From Halostagnicola sp. A-GB9-2 (lineage in GTDB: Archaea > Halobacteriota > Halobacteria > Halobacteriales > Natrialbaceae), in assembly GCF_030068615.1 (NCBI RefSeq), contig NZ_JASJOC010000004.1, positions 124,001-188,000 of the forward strand: a DNA stretch of 64,000 bases, written 5' to 3'. Below the pieces are notes generated by a model. That model was not told where the DNA came from, did not search any database, and was given only the letters and a program-made list of their open reading frames with translations. Every line of letters begins with the position of its first letter. Positions within the stretch are counted from its first letter, which is position 1. A program made the position numbers and the translations under genes. This document shows positions 1-8,523 of the stretch, one piece after another.

Positions 1-675
1 GACGGTGACGTCCTCGCCCTCGCGTTTGACGTCCGCGCTCCCGAAGGGGATGGTGTACTCCTCCTCGGGCACGGGCGTCTTCGGCCCGTCGGGGGCGGGC
101 ATCCAGCCGATTCCCATGAGCCGCTTGTGGAACATGTAGACGACCGGGTCGTCGTCGCGGATCGCGTTGTGCATCAGCCCCTTCGCGTCGTAGGCCGTCG
201 AGGGAACGACGACTTTCATCCCCGGGAGGTGTGCGAAGGTGCCGTAGAGGGTTTGAGAGTGCTGGGCGGCGTCGTTGTACGTCCCGCCGACGGCCGTCGT
301 CAACACCATCGGGACGTTCACGCTCGCCCCGCTCATGTACGTGTTCTTGGCCATCTGGTTGTAGATCTGGTCCATTCCGACGCCGAAGAAATCGACGAAC
401 ATGAGCTCCGCGATCGGGCGCATGCCCGCCTGTGCGGCCCCCACGGCCGCACCGATGTAGGCCGTCTCGCTGATCGGCACGTCCATGATGCGGTCGTGGC
501 CGAACTCCTCGAGAAGCCCCTGCGTGCTGTCGAAGATGCCGCCGTAGTCCGCGACATCCTCGCCCATATAGAAGACCTCCTCGTCGGCGCGCATCTCGTC
601 GGCGATGGCCTCGACCATCGCCCGGCTCATCGTCAATTCGCGGTCGATCGCCTGCGCGGAATCTTGCTGTGCCAT
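1..675 (-). CDS. 2-oxoacid (acetoin-type) dehydrogenase E1 component, beta subunit (3' end outside window)
   Basis: The visible 225 codons start MAQQDSAQAIDR and continue with the transketolase-like pyrimidine-binding fold of E1 beta subunits (GEDVADYGGIFDST, then AAVGAAQAGMRPIAE and a long FVDFFGVGMDQIYNQ segment). E1 beta pairs with E1 alpha to bind thiamine diphosphate and decarboxylate a 2-oxoacid or acetoin. Its ATG shares one base with the TGA of the E1 alpha gene, so the two are translationally coupled. The ORF runs off the left edge; E2 and E3 genes are expected beyond it. The substrate cannot be told from sequence. Confidence 0.93.
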   Translation of the reverse strand, partial: MAQQDSAQAIDRELTMSRAMVEAIADEMRADEEVFYMGEDVADYGGIFDSTQGLLEEFGHDRIMDVPISETAYIGAAVGAAQAGMRPIAELMFVDFFGVGMDQIYNQMAKNTYMSGASVNVPMVLTTAVGGTYNDAAQHSQTLYGTFAHLPGMKVVVPSTAYDAKGLMHNAIRDDDPVVYMFHKRLMGIGWMPAPDGPKTPVPEEEYTIPFGSADVKREGEDVTV

Positions 676-1730
676 CAGTCGTCACCTCCCGCTCGAGTAT
701 CGCCTGCAAGCTCGTGCGTCGTCTCAGTCGTCGTCACGCCGGATTCCGGGCCGACGAAAACGTCCCCGTAGGCGTCCTCGGGATCGGGTTGTGGCTGGTC
801 TTTGGCCCACTCGATCGCGCTGTCGACGCGGTCGTGGGCGTTCTCGCGGAGTTCGTCGATTTCCTCGTCCTCGATCCCCGCGGCACGCAACTCCGAGGCG
901 AGTCGTTCGATCGAATCGCGATTTTTCGCGGCCGCCGAATCCTCCTCCGGCCGGTAGCTCTCGGGGTCGCCCATGAAGTGACCCATCCGCCGGTGGACCT
1001 GGACCTCCAGCAGCGTCGGGCCGTTACCGTCTCGAGCCCGCCCGACCGCTTCCTTGGCGGCGTCGTAGACGGCAGTCGCGTCGTCGGAGTCGACCCGCTC
1101 GCCCGGCATATCGAAACCGCCCGCGCGTTGGGAGGCGTCCGCTACGTCTGTCACGCGGTCTTTGGGCATGCTGATCGCCCAGTCGTTGTCCTCGATGACG
1201 AAAACGACGGGGAGGTCCTGGACCGAGGCGAGGTTCAGCGACTCGAGGAAGGCTCCCTGACTGACGGCCCCTTCGCCGATGAACGCGACGGCGACGCTGT
1301 CTTCGTTTCGCTTCTTCGCGGCGAGTCCGGCCCCGACGGCCGGCGGACAGCCTTCAGCGATAATGCCGCTACACGCGAAGTTGACCTCCGGGTCGAACAG
1401 GTGCATGTGGCCGCCTTTCCCCTTGCTGAGCCCTGTTTCGCGGCCGAAAATCTCCGCCGTCATCCGGTTCAGATCGACCCCCTTGGCGATGGCGATGTGA
1501 TGGGGCCGATGTGGGGCCGTGACCGTGTCGTCGTCCCGCAGGTGCTGACAGACCCCTGTTGCCGAAGCCTCGTGACCCGCCGCGAGGTGTAACTCGCCGG
1601 GGATCGGTCCGGCCGAGATGTCGAAGGCCGGCTGTTTTCCCTCGAGGTATTCCTCCTGAAGGCGCTCTTCGTAGTATCGAGCCGTGACCATGTCGGTGAA
1701 CATGGTCTGTAGCTTGCTAGCTTGTACCAT
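675..1730 (-). CDS. 2-oxoacid (acetoin-type) dehydrogenase E1 component, alpha subunit
   Basis: A 351-residue protein beginning MVQASKLQTMFTDMV. It shows the E1 alpha signature: GHEASATGV near residue 70, GRETGLSKGKGGHMH, and a thiamine-diphosphate motif GEGAVSQGAFLESLN ending near VIEDNDWAIS. The KGGHMH form and length resemble acetoin dehydrogenase or general 2-oxoacid dehydrogenase E1 alpha of haloarchaea. An upstream in-frame extension to 1784 exists, but a TATA-like element lies inside it, so the ATG at 1730 is preferred. It forms an operon with the beta subunit downstream. Confidence 0.92.
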   Translation of the reverse strand: MVQASKLQTMFTDMVTARYYEERLQEEYLEGKQPAFDISAGPIPGELHLAAGHEASATGVCQHLRDDDTVTAPHRPHHIAIAKGVDLNRMTAEIFGRETGLSKGKGGHMHLFDPEVNFACSGIIAEGCPPAVGAGLAAKKRNEDSVAVAFIGEGAVSQGAFLESLNLASVQDLPVVFVIEDNDWAISMPKDRVTDVADASQRAGGFDMPGERVDSDDATAVYDAAKEAVGRARDGNGPTLLEVQVHRRMGHFMGDPESYRPEEDSAAAKNRDSIERLASELRAAGIEDEEIDELRENAHDRVDSAIEWAKDQPQPDPEDAYGDVFVGPESGVTTTETTHELAGDTRAGGDD

Positions 1731-1760
1731 TGAAAATCCATCAGGATCGTCCACACGAAC

Positions 1761-1770
1761 CAGTATATAC
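1761..1770 (-). promoter_or_regulatory. TATA-like promoter element for the E1 alpha/beta operon
   Basis: GTATATACTG on the minus strand sits about 35 bp before the chosen ATG at 1730, the spacing expected for a haloarchaeal promoter with a very short leader. Inferred from position and base composition only. Confidence 0.45.
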
Positions 1771-1852
1771 CTATGCCCGAACACCGTTCAGCGAACGGTT
1801 TGTGGGGGTTCCGAAGGGTAACGCTGACAGCGAGGGCGGGCGAACGGGACGT

Positions 1853-2455
1853 ATGACCACAGCGACAATCGAGATCGTCCTCTTCGACGGGTTCGACGAA
1901 CTCGACGCGGTCGGCCCCTACGAGGTGTTCGATTACGGCCGGCAAGCAGGTGCGTCCCTCGAGACGAGCCTCGTCACGCTCGAGCAAACAGATCACGTTC
2001 GGGCGAGCCACGGCATGCGCGTCGAACCCGACGGAGTGCTCGGCGAACCCGACTTGCTCGTCGTCCCCGGCGGCGGATGGGCCAGCGACGACGGGGGCGT
2101 CCGACGGGTCGTCGACGAGACGCGACTTCCGAACGCTGTCGCGAATCTGCACGGGAACGGCACAACGATCGCCTCCGTCTGTACGGGGGCGATGATCCTC
2201 GCCAACGCGGGGGTTCTCGACGATCGACCCGCCACGACCCATCACACCGCACTCGAGGATCTCACCGAGTTCGCCGACGTAGTCGATTCGCGGGTCGTCG
2301 ACGACGGCGACATCCTCACGGCCGGCGGCGTCACGTCGGGGATCGATCTGGCGCTGTGGCTCCTCGAGCGGGAGTTCGGAGAGGACGTCTCCGACTCGGC
2401 CGCCGAGGTACTGGAACACGAGCGACAAGGGACGGTGCATCGCGAGGCGGAATAG
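1853..2455 (+). CDS. DJ-1/PfpI family protein (class I glutamine amidotransferase-like)
   Basis: A 200-residue protein. The DJ-1/PfpI fold is shown by the N-terminal EIVLFDGFDELDAVGPYEVF, the glycine-rich VVPGGGWASDD, and the nucleophile elbow ASVCTGAMILANAG with Cys about residue 110, followed by TTHHTALEDL. AraC-type amidase-like members have the same FDELDAVGPYEVF start. The ATG at 1853 was chosen because the fold begins there; a longer ORF from 1730 would overlap the divergent E1 alpha start. Role could be a glyoxalase-like or isonitrile hydratase-like activity; not assignable. Confidence 0.87.
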   Translation: MTTATIEIVLFDGFDELDAVGPYEVFDYGRQAGASLETSLVTLEQTDHVRASHGMRVEPDGVLGEPDLLVVPGGGWASDDGGVRRVVDETRLPNAVANLHGNGTTIASVCTGAMILANAGVLDDRPATTHHTALEDLTEFADVVDSRVVDDGDILTAGGVTSGIDLALWLLEREFGEDVSDSAAEVLEHERQGTVHREAE

Positions 2456-2499
2456 CCGCTAGAAGCGCAAATCTTCCGTACAGTCACGCGATTCTCGCA

Positions 2500-2915
2500 G
2501 TGTTCGAGTCGTACACAGCGTCACCACCTTCGACTCGAGGCCCTTCGAACCTCGTGGCACCCAACCACGGCGCGCGCCGGCGACGCGCCCGAACGCGGGT
2601 GAGGGTGCGTCACCGAAGTCGTGCGAGGTCTTCGATCACGGAGTGATCGAACGGCTTGGAAGTCGCGACGCGTCTTCCAGTGGACGAGTGAACGACCGCT
2701 GGGAGTGAACGAGTCGGTTGGGGGGGAGATGCGAACGCAGTGAGCACCGCGAGGATGCGGTGGGTGGGACTGAAAGGGGCCGGCCCGGTCGGGGAGGCTG
2801 GTGGCTGGTAGCACCGCAGGTGAGCGGAGCGAACCGAGGCGCGCACGTCACCAGCCGACTCGAGCGGGCTGGGGGCTTTCTGGGTGTGAACTACAGTTCG
2901 AGATGAAGCCATCCG
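2500..2915. repeat. Non-coding, palindrome-rich GC element (suspected haloarchaeal interspersed repeat)
   Basis: The 550-bp gap 2456-3005 contains no credible gene; reading frames in it are Arg/Ser/Pro-rich. It holds a perfect 9-bp hairpin, TTCGATCAC-gga-GTGATCGAA, at 2631-2651, and segments such as GTGAGCACCGCGAGGATGCGG and GGTGAGCGGAGCGAACCGAG. I associate strings of this kind with dispersed intergenic elements of Natrialbales genomes; that is recollection, and no second copy is visible in this window. Confidence 0.4.
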
Positions 2916-3005
2916 CGACTATTTTCCATAAGAGACCCACGAGAGGTTGAAGTCGAGAGAGAAAACGGCTATCCGTTCGGCGGGCGAACCTCGAGACGAC
3001 TCCAA

Positions 3006-3656
3006 ATGGCTGCTGTACTCTTCGATATGGACGGCGTTATTATCGATTCGGAGGATTACTGGGTCGAACGACAGCGAGAACACATTCTTCCGACCACCGT
3101 TCCCGACGAGGATGTTCCCGTCGCCGAGGTCTCGGGAATGAACTACCGGGAAACCTACGAATATCTCGAGGAGAACTACGAAACCGCGATATCCCGCGAG
3201 CGGTTCGTCGACATCTTCGCCGAGACGGCCCGGGAGATCTACAACGAACACGTCTCCCTTCTGCCGGGTTTTCACGACCACCTCGACGAACTTCACGACC
3301 GCGGCGCGACCGTCGCACTGGTCACCTCTTCGCCCCACGACTGGATCGAAATCGTCTTCGAACGGTTCGACCTCGAGGGCCGGTTCGACAAAATTGTCAG
3401 CGGCGAGGATATCGAGGGACCGGGCAAACCGCATCCCTACATCTTCGAACAAGCAGCGGACGAAGTCGGACACGAACCCGAGCACTGCGTCGCCGTCGAG
3501 GACTCCGAAAACGGCGTTCGGTCGGCTTCTCAAGCCGGAACGACCACGATCGCCTACCGAATCGACGCCCACACAGGACTCGATCTCTCGCCCGCCGACG
3601 CGATCGTCGAGACGCCGGAGGGGCTTCGGGAGACGGTTCTCGAGCAGGTCGAGTGA
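3006..3656 (+). CDS. HAD superfamily hydrolase (phosphoglycolate phosphatase/beta-phosphoglucomutase-like)
   Basis: A 216-residue protein. HAD motif I is LFDMDGVIIDSE (Asp7 and Asp9), motif II is ALVTSSP, motif III is the Lys in GPGKPHP, and motif IV is VAVEDSENGVRSA. A helical cap inserted after motif I makes it a subclass I HAD of the phosphoglycolate phosphatase/DOG type. Expected reaction is hydrolysis or transfer of phosphate on a small sugar or glycolate phosphate in the cytoplasm. Monocistronic; the neighbour at 3694 is convergent. Confidence 0.9.
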   Translation: MAAVLFDMDGVIIDSEDYWVERQREHILPTTVPDEDVPVAEVSGMNYRETYEYLEENYETAISRERFVDIFAETAREIYNEHVSLLPGFHDHLDELHDRGATVALVTSSPHDWIEIVFERFDLEGRFDKIVSGEDIEGPGKPHPYIFEQAADEVGHEPEHCVAVEDSENGVRSASQAGTTTIAYRIDAHTGLDLSPADAIVETPEGLRETVLEQVE

Positions 3657-3693
3657 GGTTTCGGTCTCTTCGACTACCGCCACGTTCGACGAG

Positions 3694-3954
3694 TCAGCGC
3701 CGAAATAGGTTGGAAAGCCAACCGAGCACCACTCCCACGAACAACCCGTCGAGGCTCCCCCAAACGATTCCGGCGCCGAGGCCGCCTTCGTCCGGCTCGA
3801 AGCCGGGGTAGATTTCGGCCAGAAGCGTGCGCCAGCGTTGCCCGTAGCCGACCTGAGACGTGAGCCCGAGGGCGGCGACGGTGATCGACCAGAGCGTTGC
3901 AACCGCGAATCCGAGCGCGACCGGATCTAGTCGTTTCGATGAGAGCGCCGTCAT
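3694..3954 (-). CDS. Small membrane protein annotated as holin-like in haloarchaea
   Basis: 86 residues starting MTALSSKRLDPVALGFAVATLWS. Two hydrophobic segments (about residues 12-32 and 60-80) flank a charged middle with GFEPDEGGLGAGIVWGS. Haloarchaeal homologues of this kind are routinely named bacteriophage holin, but there is no phage context here and the function is unknown. The ATG is followed directly by the conserved KRLDP start. Confidence 0.72.
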   Translation of the reverse strand: MTALSSKRLDPVALGFAVATLWSITVAALGLTSQVGYGQRWRTLLAEIYPGFEPDEGGLGAGIVWGSLDGLFVGVVLGWLSNLFRR

Positions 3955-4040
3955 CGGCGGCGGCTACCTCGATGCGATCCTTATCGGTTTCACTTGCCTG
4001 TGCGCAACAGTGGTCACCTCAAAGACGACCCACCATTACG

Positions 4041-4544
4041 CTACTCGAGCACCGACCGAAACCGAACCGATTCCGAGCGAGTATCCAGAATCGCCACCGT
4101 CCGATCGTCGTCGGGCGTCGGCGGGAAGTGAGCGCCGGGGTTTATCACCGTCGTTCGACCCTCTTCCGAGTGTTCTCGAGCGTGGTGGTGGCCGTAGCAA
4201 ACGTAATCGTAGGTCTCGCCCTCGGCGACGGCACGAACTTCCTCGAGCGACTCTCCGTGAAGCACCGCCATCGAGAGCCCGTCGAACTCGAGGGAGGCAA
4301 AGCGGCCGTGGAGTTCGCTCTCGCCGCCCAGAGAGTCGAAGGCCGATTGCAGGTTGGCGGCGTCGCCGTCGTTATTCCCGAGAACGCCGTGCAGTTCGAA
4401 CTCCGAGAAATACGGGGGAACGAGCGGGGCGACGAAATCGCCGCAGTGGACCACGATGTCGACGCCTTCCTCCTCGAATAGGTCGGTCGCTCGTTCGATT
4501 GCCGGAACGTTGTCGTGGGTATCCGCGATGATCCCGACGTGCAT
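4041..4544 (-). CDS. Metallophosphoesterase, YfcE/MJ0936-type phosphodiesterase
   Basis: 167 residues with the complete calcineurin-like metal set: IADTHDN (Asp8, His10), VHCGDFV, GVLGNNDGD, LHGES and CYGHHHAREH. Short members of this family are Mn/Ni-dependent phosphodiesterases, and size and motif spacing match. Monocistronic, with the TrpRS gene upstream on the same strand but separated by 73 bp. Confidence 0.92.
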   Translation of the reverse strand: MHVGIIADTHDNVPAIERATDLFEEEGVDIVVHCGDFVAPLVPPYFSEFELHGVLGNNDGDAANLQSAFDSLGGESELHGRFASLEFDGLSMAVLHGESLEEVRAVAEGETYDYVCYGHHHAREHSEEGRTTVINPGAHFPPTPDDDRTVAILDTRSESVRFRSVLE

Positions 4545-4617
4545 ACCTGATCACGGGAGAGCGAGGGACAAATCGGTTCGGGACGGCTCGGAAGAAGAGT
4601 CGAGCGAGCGCAGAAAC

Positions 4618-5919
4618 TCAGCCGAGGTGCGGAATGCCGGCCGCCTCGAGCGCTCGCGTTCGCTCCGTCTCCGAGAGCCGATACGGCTCGAGTTCGGTAG
4701 AAACCGTGCCCAGTTCCGAGCGTCGGCGCTGGTGGGCGGCCAGAAAGTCGGTAATTCGCTCGATCGCGATCTCTTTCAACTCGCCGCTCAGCAGGTCGCC
4801 CGCGCGATAATCGGCGGCGATGCGCTCGAGTTCCTCGTCGTCTTCTTCGAAGAAGAATCGGAGGTACTGGAACGGCACGTCGACGGTCGGATCGCCCCCG
4901 TGCTCGCGGTGTTCCTCGAGCGTCGGCTGCCCGCCGGTGTAGGCGTGTTCACGGATCGTCTCGGCGACGGTTTCGGCGTCGGCCGTGAGCTCGATCGACG
5001 GCGCGTCGCCGGAAGAGCTCATCTTCCCCGGCCCCTCGAGGCTCGGGAGAAAGCGCCCGAGCAACGCGCCCGGTTTGTCGACGGGTAACGCTTCCTTCGC
5101 CGCCACGTCGCGACAGACCCGAACGTGTGGATCCTGATCGATCGCGATCGGAACGAGCGTCGGCTGGCGTCCCGCGACGAGCTGGGGTAACAGGAGGTGC
5201 GTCGCCTGCACGGCGGGGTAAAACTGCAGGCCGACGGTCTCTTGTTCACCGTAGACGGCTTCGACGGTCGCCGGCGTAAGGTGTTTGGCGAGTCGAACCG
5301 CGATCGGGTAGATCACGTCGGCTTCGGCGGTGTCCACGATGATTCTTGTCCGATCGGGATCGAAGCCGACGGCGAGGACATCTCGAAGGTTCGCACGCGT
5401 GTGCTCGCCGATTTGCTCGAACGACTGCTCCTTCGCGAGGAACTTCTCGTCGTCCGAAAGCGGGATATAGACCGTCGCACCCGTTTCCTGCTGGAATCGC
5501 TTCGCGAGATAGAGGGGAAGAACGTGACCGAGGTGCATCGGTCCCGACGGCCCTCTTCCGGTAACGATCGAGTGCGGTCCACCCGATTCGACGGCCTCGA
5601 GATATCGATCGACGTCTCGGCCGGCGTAGAACGTCCGGCGTCGCAACATTGGGTGATCCGGGAATCGGGCGACCTGATCTTCGGTCAACGGATCGGCTCC
5701 GAAGCGCTCGAGGAGCTTCTCGTAGTCGATCTCACCCTCGACGGCGTAGGGGGTGACGGTGAACTCGTCGTGCTCGGTCGATTCTGCGTCAGTGCGTTCG
5801 TCGGATTCAGTGAATTCCGCGTCGATTCGGTCGTCGCGTTCGGTCGATTGTGAGCGAGTTCGTGCGCCGTTTGATCGTGAATCGGTACGTTCGTCGGTCG
5901 TGTCGGTCGTATTCGTCAT
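4618..5919 (-). CDS. trpS: Tryptophan--tRNA ligase
   Basis: 433 residues, a class I synthetase that charges tRNA-Trp. The ATP-binding signatures are GRGPSGPMHLGHVLPLYL (HIGH variant, about residue 105-120) and GPGKMSSSGDAPSI (KMSKS variant). The fold begins around residue 60 with a TPYAVEGEIDYEKLLERFG segment typical of archaeal/eukaryotic TrpRS. The first 50 residues are a Thr/Asp/Glu-rich tail with two ERTDAE-like repeats, absent from most orthologues. Haloarchaea often carry two TrpRS paralogues, so this may be one of two. Confidence 0.93.
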   Translation of the reverse strand: MTNTTDTTDERTDSRSNGARTRSQSTERDDRIDAEFTESDERTDAESTEHDEFTVTPYAVEGEIDYEKLLERFGADPLTEDQVARFPDHPMLRRRTFYAGRDVDRYLEAVESGGPHSIVTGRGPSGPMHLGHVLPLYLAKRFQQETGATVYIPLSDDEKFLAKEQSFEQIGEHTRANLRDVLAVGFDPDRTRIIVDTAEADVIYPIAVRLAKHLTPATVEAVYGEQETVGLQFYPAVQATHLLLPQLVAGRQPTLVPIAIDQDPHVRVCRDVAAKEALPVDKPGALLGRFLPSLEGPGKMSSSGDAPSIELTADAETVAETIREHAYTGGQPTLEEHREHGGDPTVDVPFQYLRFFFEEDDEELERIAADYRAGDLLSGELKEIAIERITDFLAAHQRRRSELGTVSTELEPYRLSETERTRALEAAGIPHLG

Positions 5920-6288
5920 TCGTTTATTGGAGTAGCTGCGGCGTAGGTTCGGCTGTCGCTCGAGGCAAAGTGAAAACAGAACGAACGGAGGGAGCGAGTG
6001 TCGCCCCGAGGACGGGTTAGGCCGCGTCGGCCGAGACGACAGAACTGTCCGCTCTCGAGGGCACGTCCCAGCGCCAAGCGAGAGCGACTCTCATTGGCTA
6101 ATCTTTCGGCAGCACCAGAAAAAGACTTTCGGGGAATGTTCTTGGTTACGGATCCAGAATATATCGTCGAGCACGATGTTCTGTTTCCGGCCACTCTTCG
6201 ATCAGCCATCCGCCGTATCGTGTCAATTATTTCAGACTCTGTCGCTCGATAGGAAGGTGCATAACGCGGAACGTGGAGACCCCAAACG
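5920..6288. other. Intergenic region between divergent trpS and the Tat-exported hydrolase
   Basis: 369 bp with no convincing gene. It must hold the two divergent promoters; an AT-rich AGAATATATCG at about 6151-6161 stands out but lies far from the start at 6289. No repeats or terminators recognised. Confidence 0.5.
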
Positions 6289-7098
6289 ATGAAGCGACGA
6301 AGCGCCCTCGCCGCAGGCTGTGTCACCGTCGGTTCGATCGCCACCGGCGCCCTCACCCGGCCGAGTTCGGGTGGTGGCCCGGTCGCGACAGCACGACGAG
6401 CCGACGACTCGAGTGACACCGATCGGCGGTCGGAGCCGATCCTCGAGGAAACGGTCCACGAGACCACGTTGTACGAGATCGACGCGCCCGAAAGCGGACC
6501 CACGGCGATGGTTTTCGGCGGGATTCACGGCGACGAGCAAAACGGGATCGAGGTCGCTCAAGAGATGACCGACTGGCAACCGGACGCGGGCACGCTCGTC
6601 GTCATCCCCGAAACGGACCGCATTGCGGTCGAGAACGGAGAGCGGGAGGGGATCGACGGCGATCTGAATCGGCACTTTCCGCCGGGAGGCGAACCCCAAA
6701 GCGAACTCGCGCGCGGCGTCTGGAACGCCCTCGAGACCTACGATCCGGATGTCGTCCTCGATCTCCACCGGTCGCTCGGCATCTACGGCGTCCACCACCA
6801 GTACGTCGGGCAGATCGTCTTTCACTCGCCGGACGCTCGTGGCTCCGCCCTCGCAGACGCGCTCAACGATGAGGTGATTCCCTGGTACATGCCGCTCCAC
6901 CGATTCCGGTCCAGTACGAGCGACATCAACGGACCGCTTCTCTTCCAGGCCGCCAACCGCGAGCTCGGCGCGACGAGTTACCTGCTCGAGTCGACCTCGT
7001 TCGTGCTCGACGAGGACGCGATGAACCGCCACACTCGGTTCGGGGCCGCAAAAGTCCTCGAGTTACACGGCCTGCTCGAGACGGAGGGTGACGAATGA
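6289..7098 (+). CDS. Succinylglutamate desuccinylase/aspartoacylase-like zinc hydrolase, Tat-exported
   Basis: 269 residues. The N-terminus [22 protein letters not shown] is a twin-arginine signal peptide, so the enzyme is likely outside the cytoplasm. Zinc-binding M14-like motifs are GGIHGDEQNGIE (His and Glu) and VVLDLHRS (His), followed by a QIVFHSP region; LLESTSF may hold the catalytic Glu. The family deacylates N-acyl amino acids or acts as a carboxypeptidase; the substrate is unknown. Its stop overlaps the next ATG (ATGA), indicating a two-gene operon. Confidence 0.85.
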   Translation: MKRRSALAAGCVTVGSIATGALTRPSSGGGPVATARRADDSSDTDRRSEPILEETVHETTLYEIDAPESGPTAMVFGGIHGDEQNGIEVAQEMTDWQPDAGTLVVIPETDRIAVENGEREGIDGDLNRHFPPGGEPQSELARGVWNALETYDPDVVLDLHRSLGIYGVHHQYVGQIVFHSPDARGSALADALNDEVIPWYMPLHRFRSSTSDINGPLLFQAANRELGATSYLLESTSFVLDEDAMNRHTRFGAAKVLELHGLLETEGDE

Positions 7099-7391
7099 CC
7101 ATTCCGCGTCCGCCGATCCGCCGTGTCCTCGCCAGTCCTGTGACGCTGGCAACGTACGCGTTTCTCGTAGTGCCGTTCGCGCTGGGATGGCTTCGCTCGT
7201 CATGGATGTCGCCGCTCGCGCTTCCGGGATATCTAATCTTCGTGATCGGAACGGTGATCGGCAACGCCATCGCTCCGCGCTACGAGTTCTGGGTCTACTG
7301 GGCACCGTTCCTCGCGGGGAGTTTCGGACTCGCGACCGTCGTCGGCTACGGCTACGAAGCCTGGCAGGACGAACGGTCGAACGAAGGGTAG
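7095..7391 (+). CDS. Small membrane protein coupled to the aspartoacylase-like gene
   Basis: 98 residues with three predicted membrane segments (about 15-32, 38-58, 64-84). The ATG overlaps the stop of the upstream zinc hydrolase by four bases, so it is translationally coupled. No recognised family. A role in the same surface or export process is inferred from context only. Confidence 0.7.
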   Translation: MTIPRPPIRRVLASPVTLATYAFLVVPFALGWLRSSWMSPLALPGYLIFVIGTVIGNAIAPRYEFWVYWAPFLAGSFGLATVVGYGYEAWQDERSNEG

Positions 7392-7452
7392 GCAAAGTAC
7401 CGGGTGAGAACGGTGCGTTCGACTATCTGTGTGGGTTCCTGCGAAAGCGAAA

Positions 7453-8316
7453 TTAGTTCCGCGAGGGATCGGGGTCGGGGTCGGTAACGAACTCGAGGAC
7501 CTCGTCCTCGGTGACTTCGAACCCTTCTCGAGAGAAGTAGTTCGCGATGTTTCGGCAGTCGCGTTCCAGGAAGGTCTCGCTGTTCGGATGGTGGACGGTG
7601 ACCGCCTGTCCGAGATCGATGAGTACGAGTTGACCCTCATCAAAGATAATGTTGTACTCGCTCAGGTCGCCGTGGATCAACCCCGCCGAATAGAGCCGGC
7701 GCATGTACTCGCGAACCACTTCGTAAGCCGTCTGGGGGTTCTCGATCTCGACCTCTCCCAGTCGCTTGGCACGGCCGTCCTCGTCGCCGATGTACTCCAT
7801 TACGAGGACGTTCCGTTCGGTCGCGATCGGGTCCGGGACTCTGACACCCGCCTTCTGGGCCCGCATTAGGTTCGCGTACTCCTTTTTGACCCACGCGAGC
7901 ACGACGTCCTTTTTCTTCCCGCCCAGACCCTCAAAGCGCGGGTCACCCTCGAGGTAGTCCCGCATCTGGCGGAAGTTCGAGGAGTTGATGCGGTAGATCT
8001 TCACTGCAACTTCGCGGTCGTCTCCCAGCGCGTGGTAGACGTTTGCCTCCTTACCGGTCGAGAGCGGGCCGCCGAATGCCTCGACGTGGCCATCCTGGAC
8101 GAGTTTGTATAGGGCCGCGAACGTCGCGTCATCGAACACCGATTGTTCGACCTTGAACTGATCGGCGTCTTTGATCCGCTCTTCGAACTGCTCGAACTCG
8201 CGGTCGCGTTTGCGCGCGATCCGATCCGCTTCGGTCTCCGAAACGTCGATCTCCTCCCACTCGTTACCCGGTGTCTCGACGGCCTCGCTGTCTACCAATC
8301 CGTACTCCGTTTCCAT
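7453..8316 (-). CDS. rio1: RIO-type serine/threonine protein kinase Rio1
   Basis: 287 residues. The flexible P-loop STGKEANVYHA (residues 86-96) is the Rio1 signature, followed by VAVKIYRI with the ATP-binding Lys, the catalytic loop HGDLSEYNIIF and the metal-binding LIDLGQAV. Rio1 is an atypical kinase/ATPase needed for maturation of the small ribosomal subunit. The N-terminal 60 residues are the acidic winged region seen in archaeal Rio1. Confidence 0.95.
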   Translation of the reverse strand: METEYGLVDSEAVETPGNEWEEIDVSETEADRIARKRDREFEQFEERIKDADQFKVEQSVFDDATFAALYKLVQDGHVEAFGGPLSTGKEANVYHALGDDREVAVKIYRINSSNFRQMRDYLEGDPRFEGLGGKKKDVVLAWVKKEYANLMRAQKAGVRVPDPIATERNVLVMEYIGDEDGRAKRLGEVEIENPQTAYEVVREYMRRLYSAGLIHGDLSEYNIIFDEGQLVLIDLGQAVTVHHPNSETFLERDCRNIANYFSREGFEVTEDEVLEFVTDPDPDPSRN

Positions 8317-8523
8317 CTACTGTGTGATTGTCGCCCACGCGGGTAAAGTACTGGGTATCGTTCACCGGAGACTGACAGGTACCTTGTCAGACGGGCTACT
8401 GTAACGATTTCCCGGATCGACCACCGGACGGGTGCGGCCGCTCCGGAAATGACGGACAACAGTCCGTCTCACACGAGAACGCGACACCGTATCGGTTTTG
8501 CCACACCCGCAGAAAGAACGAGT

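Noticed and set aside
669-1592. Long plus-strand frame opposite E1 alpha
   Set aside because: Mirror of a well-conserved gene; composition is that of antisense frames in GC-rich DNA.
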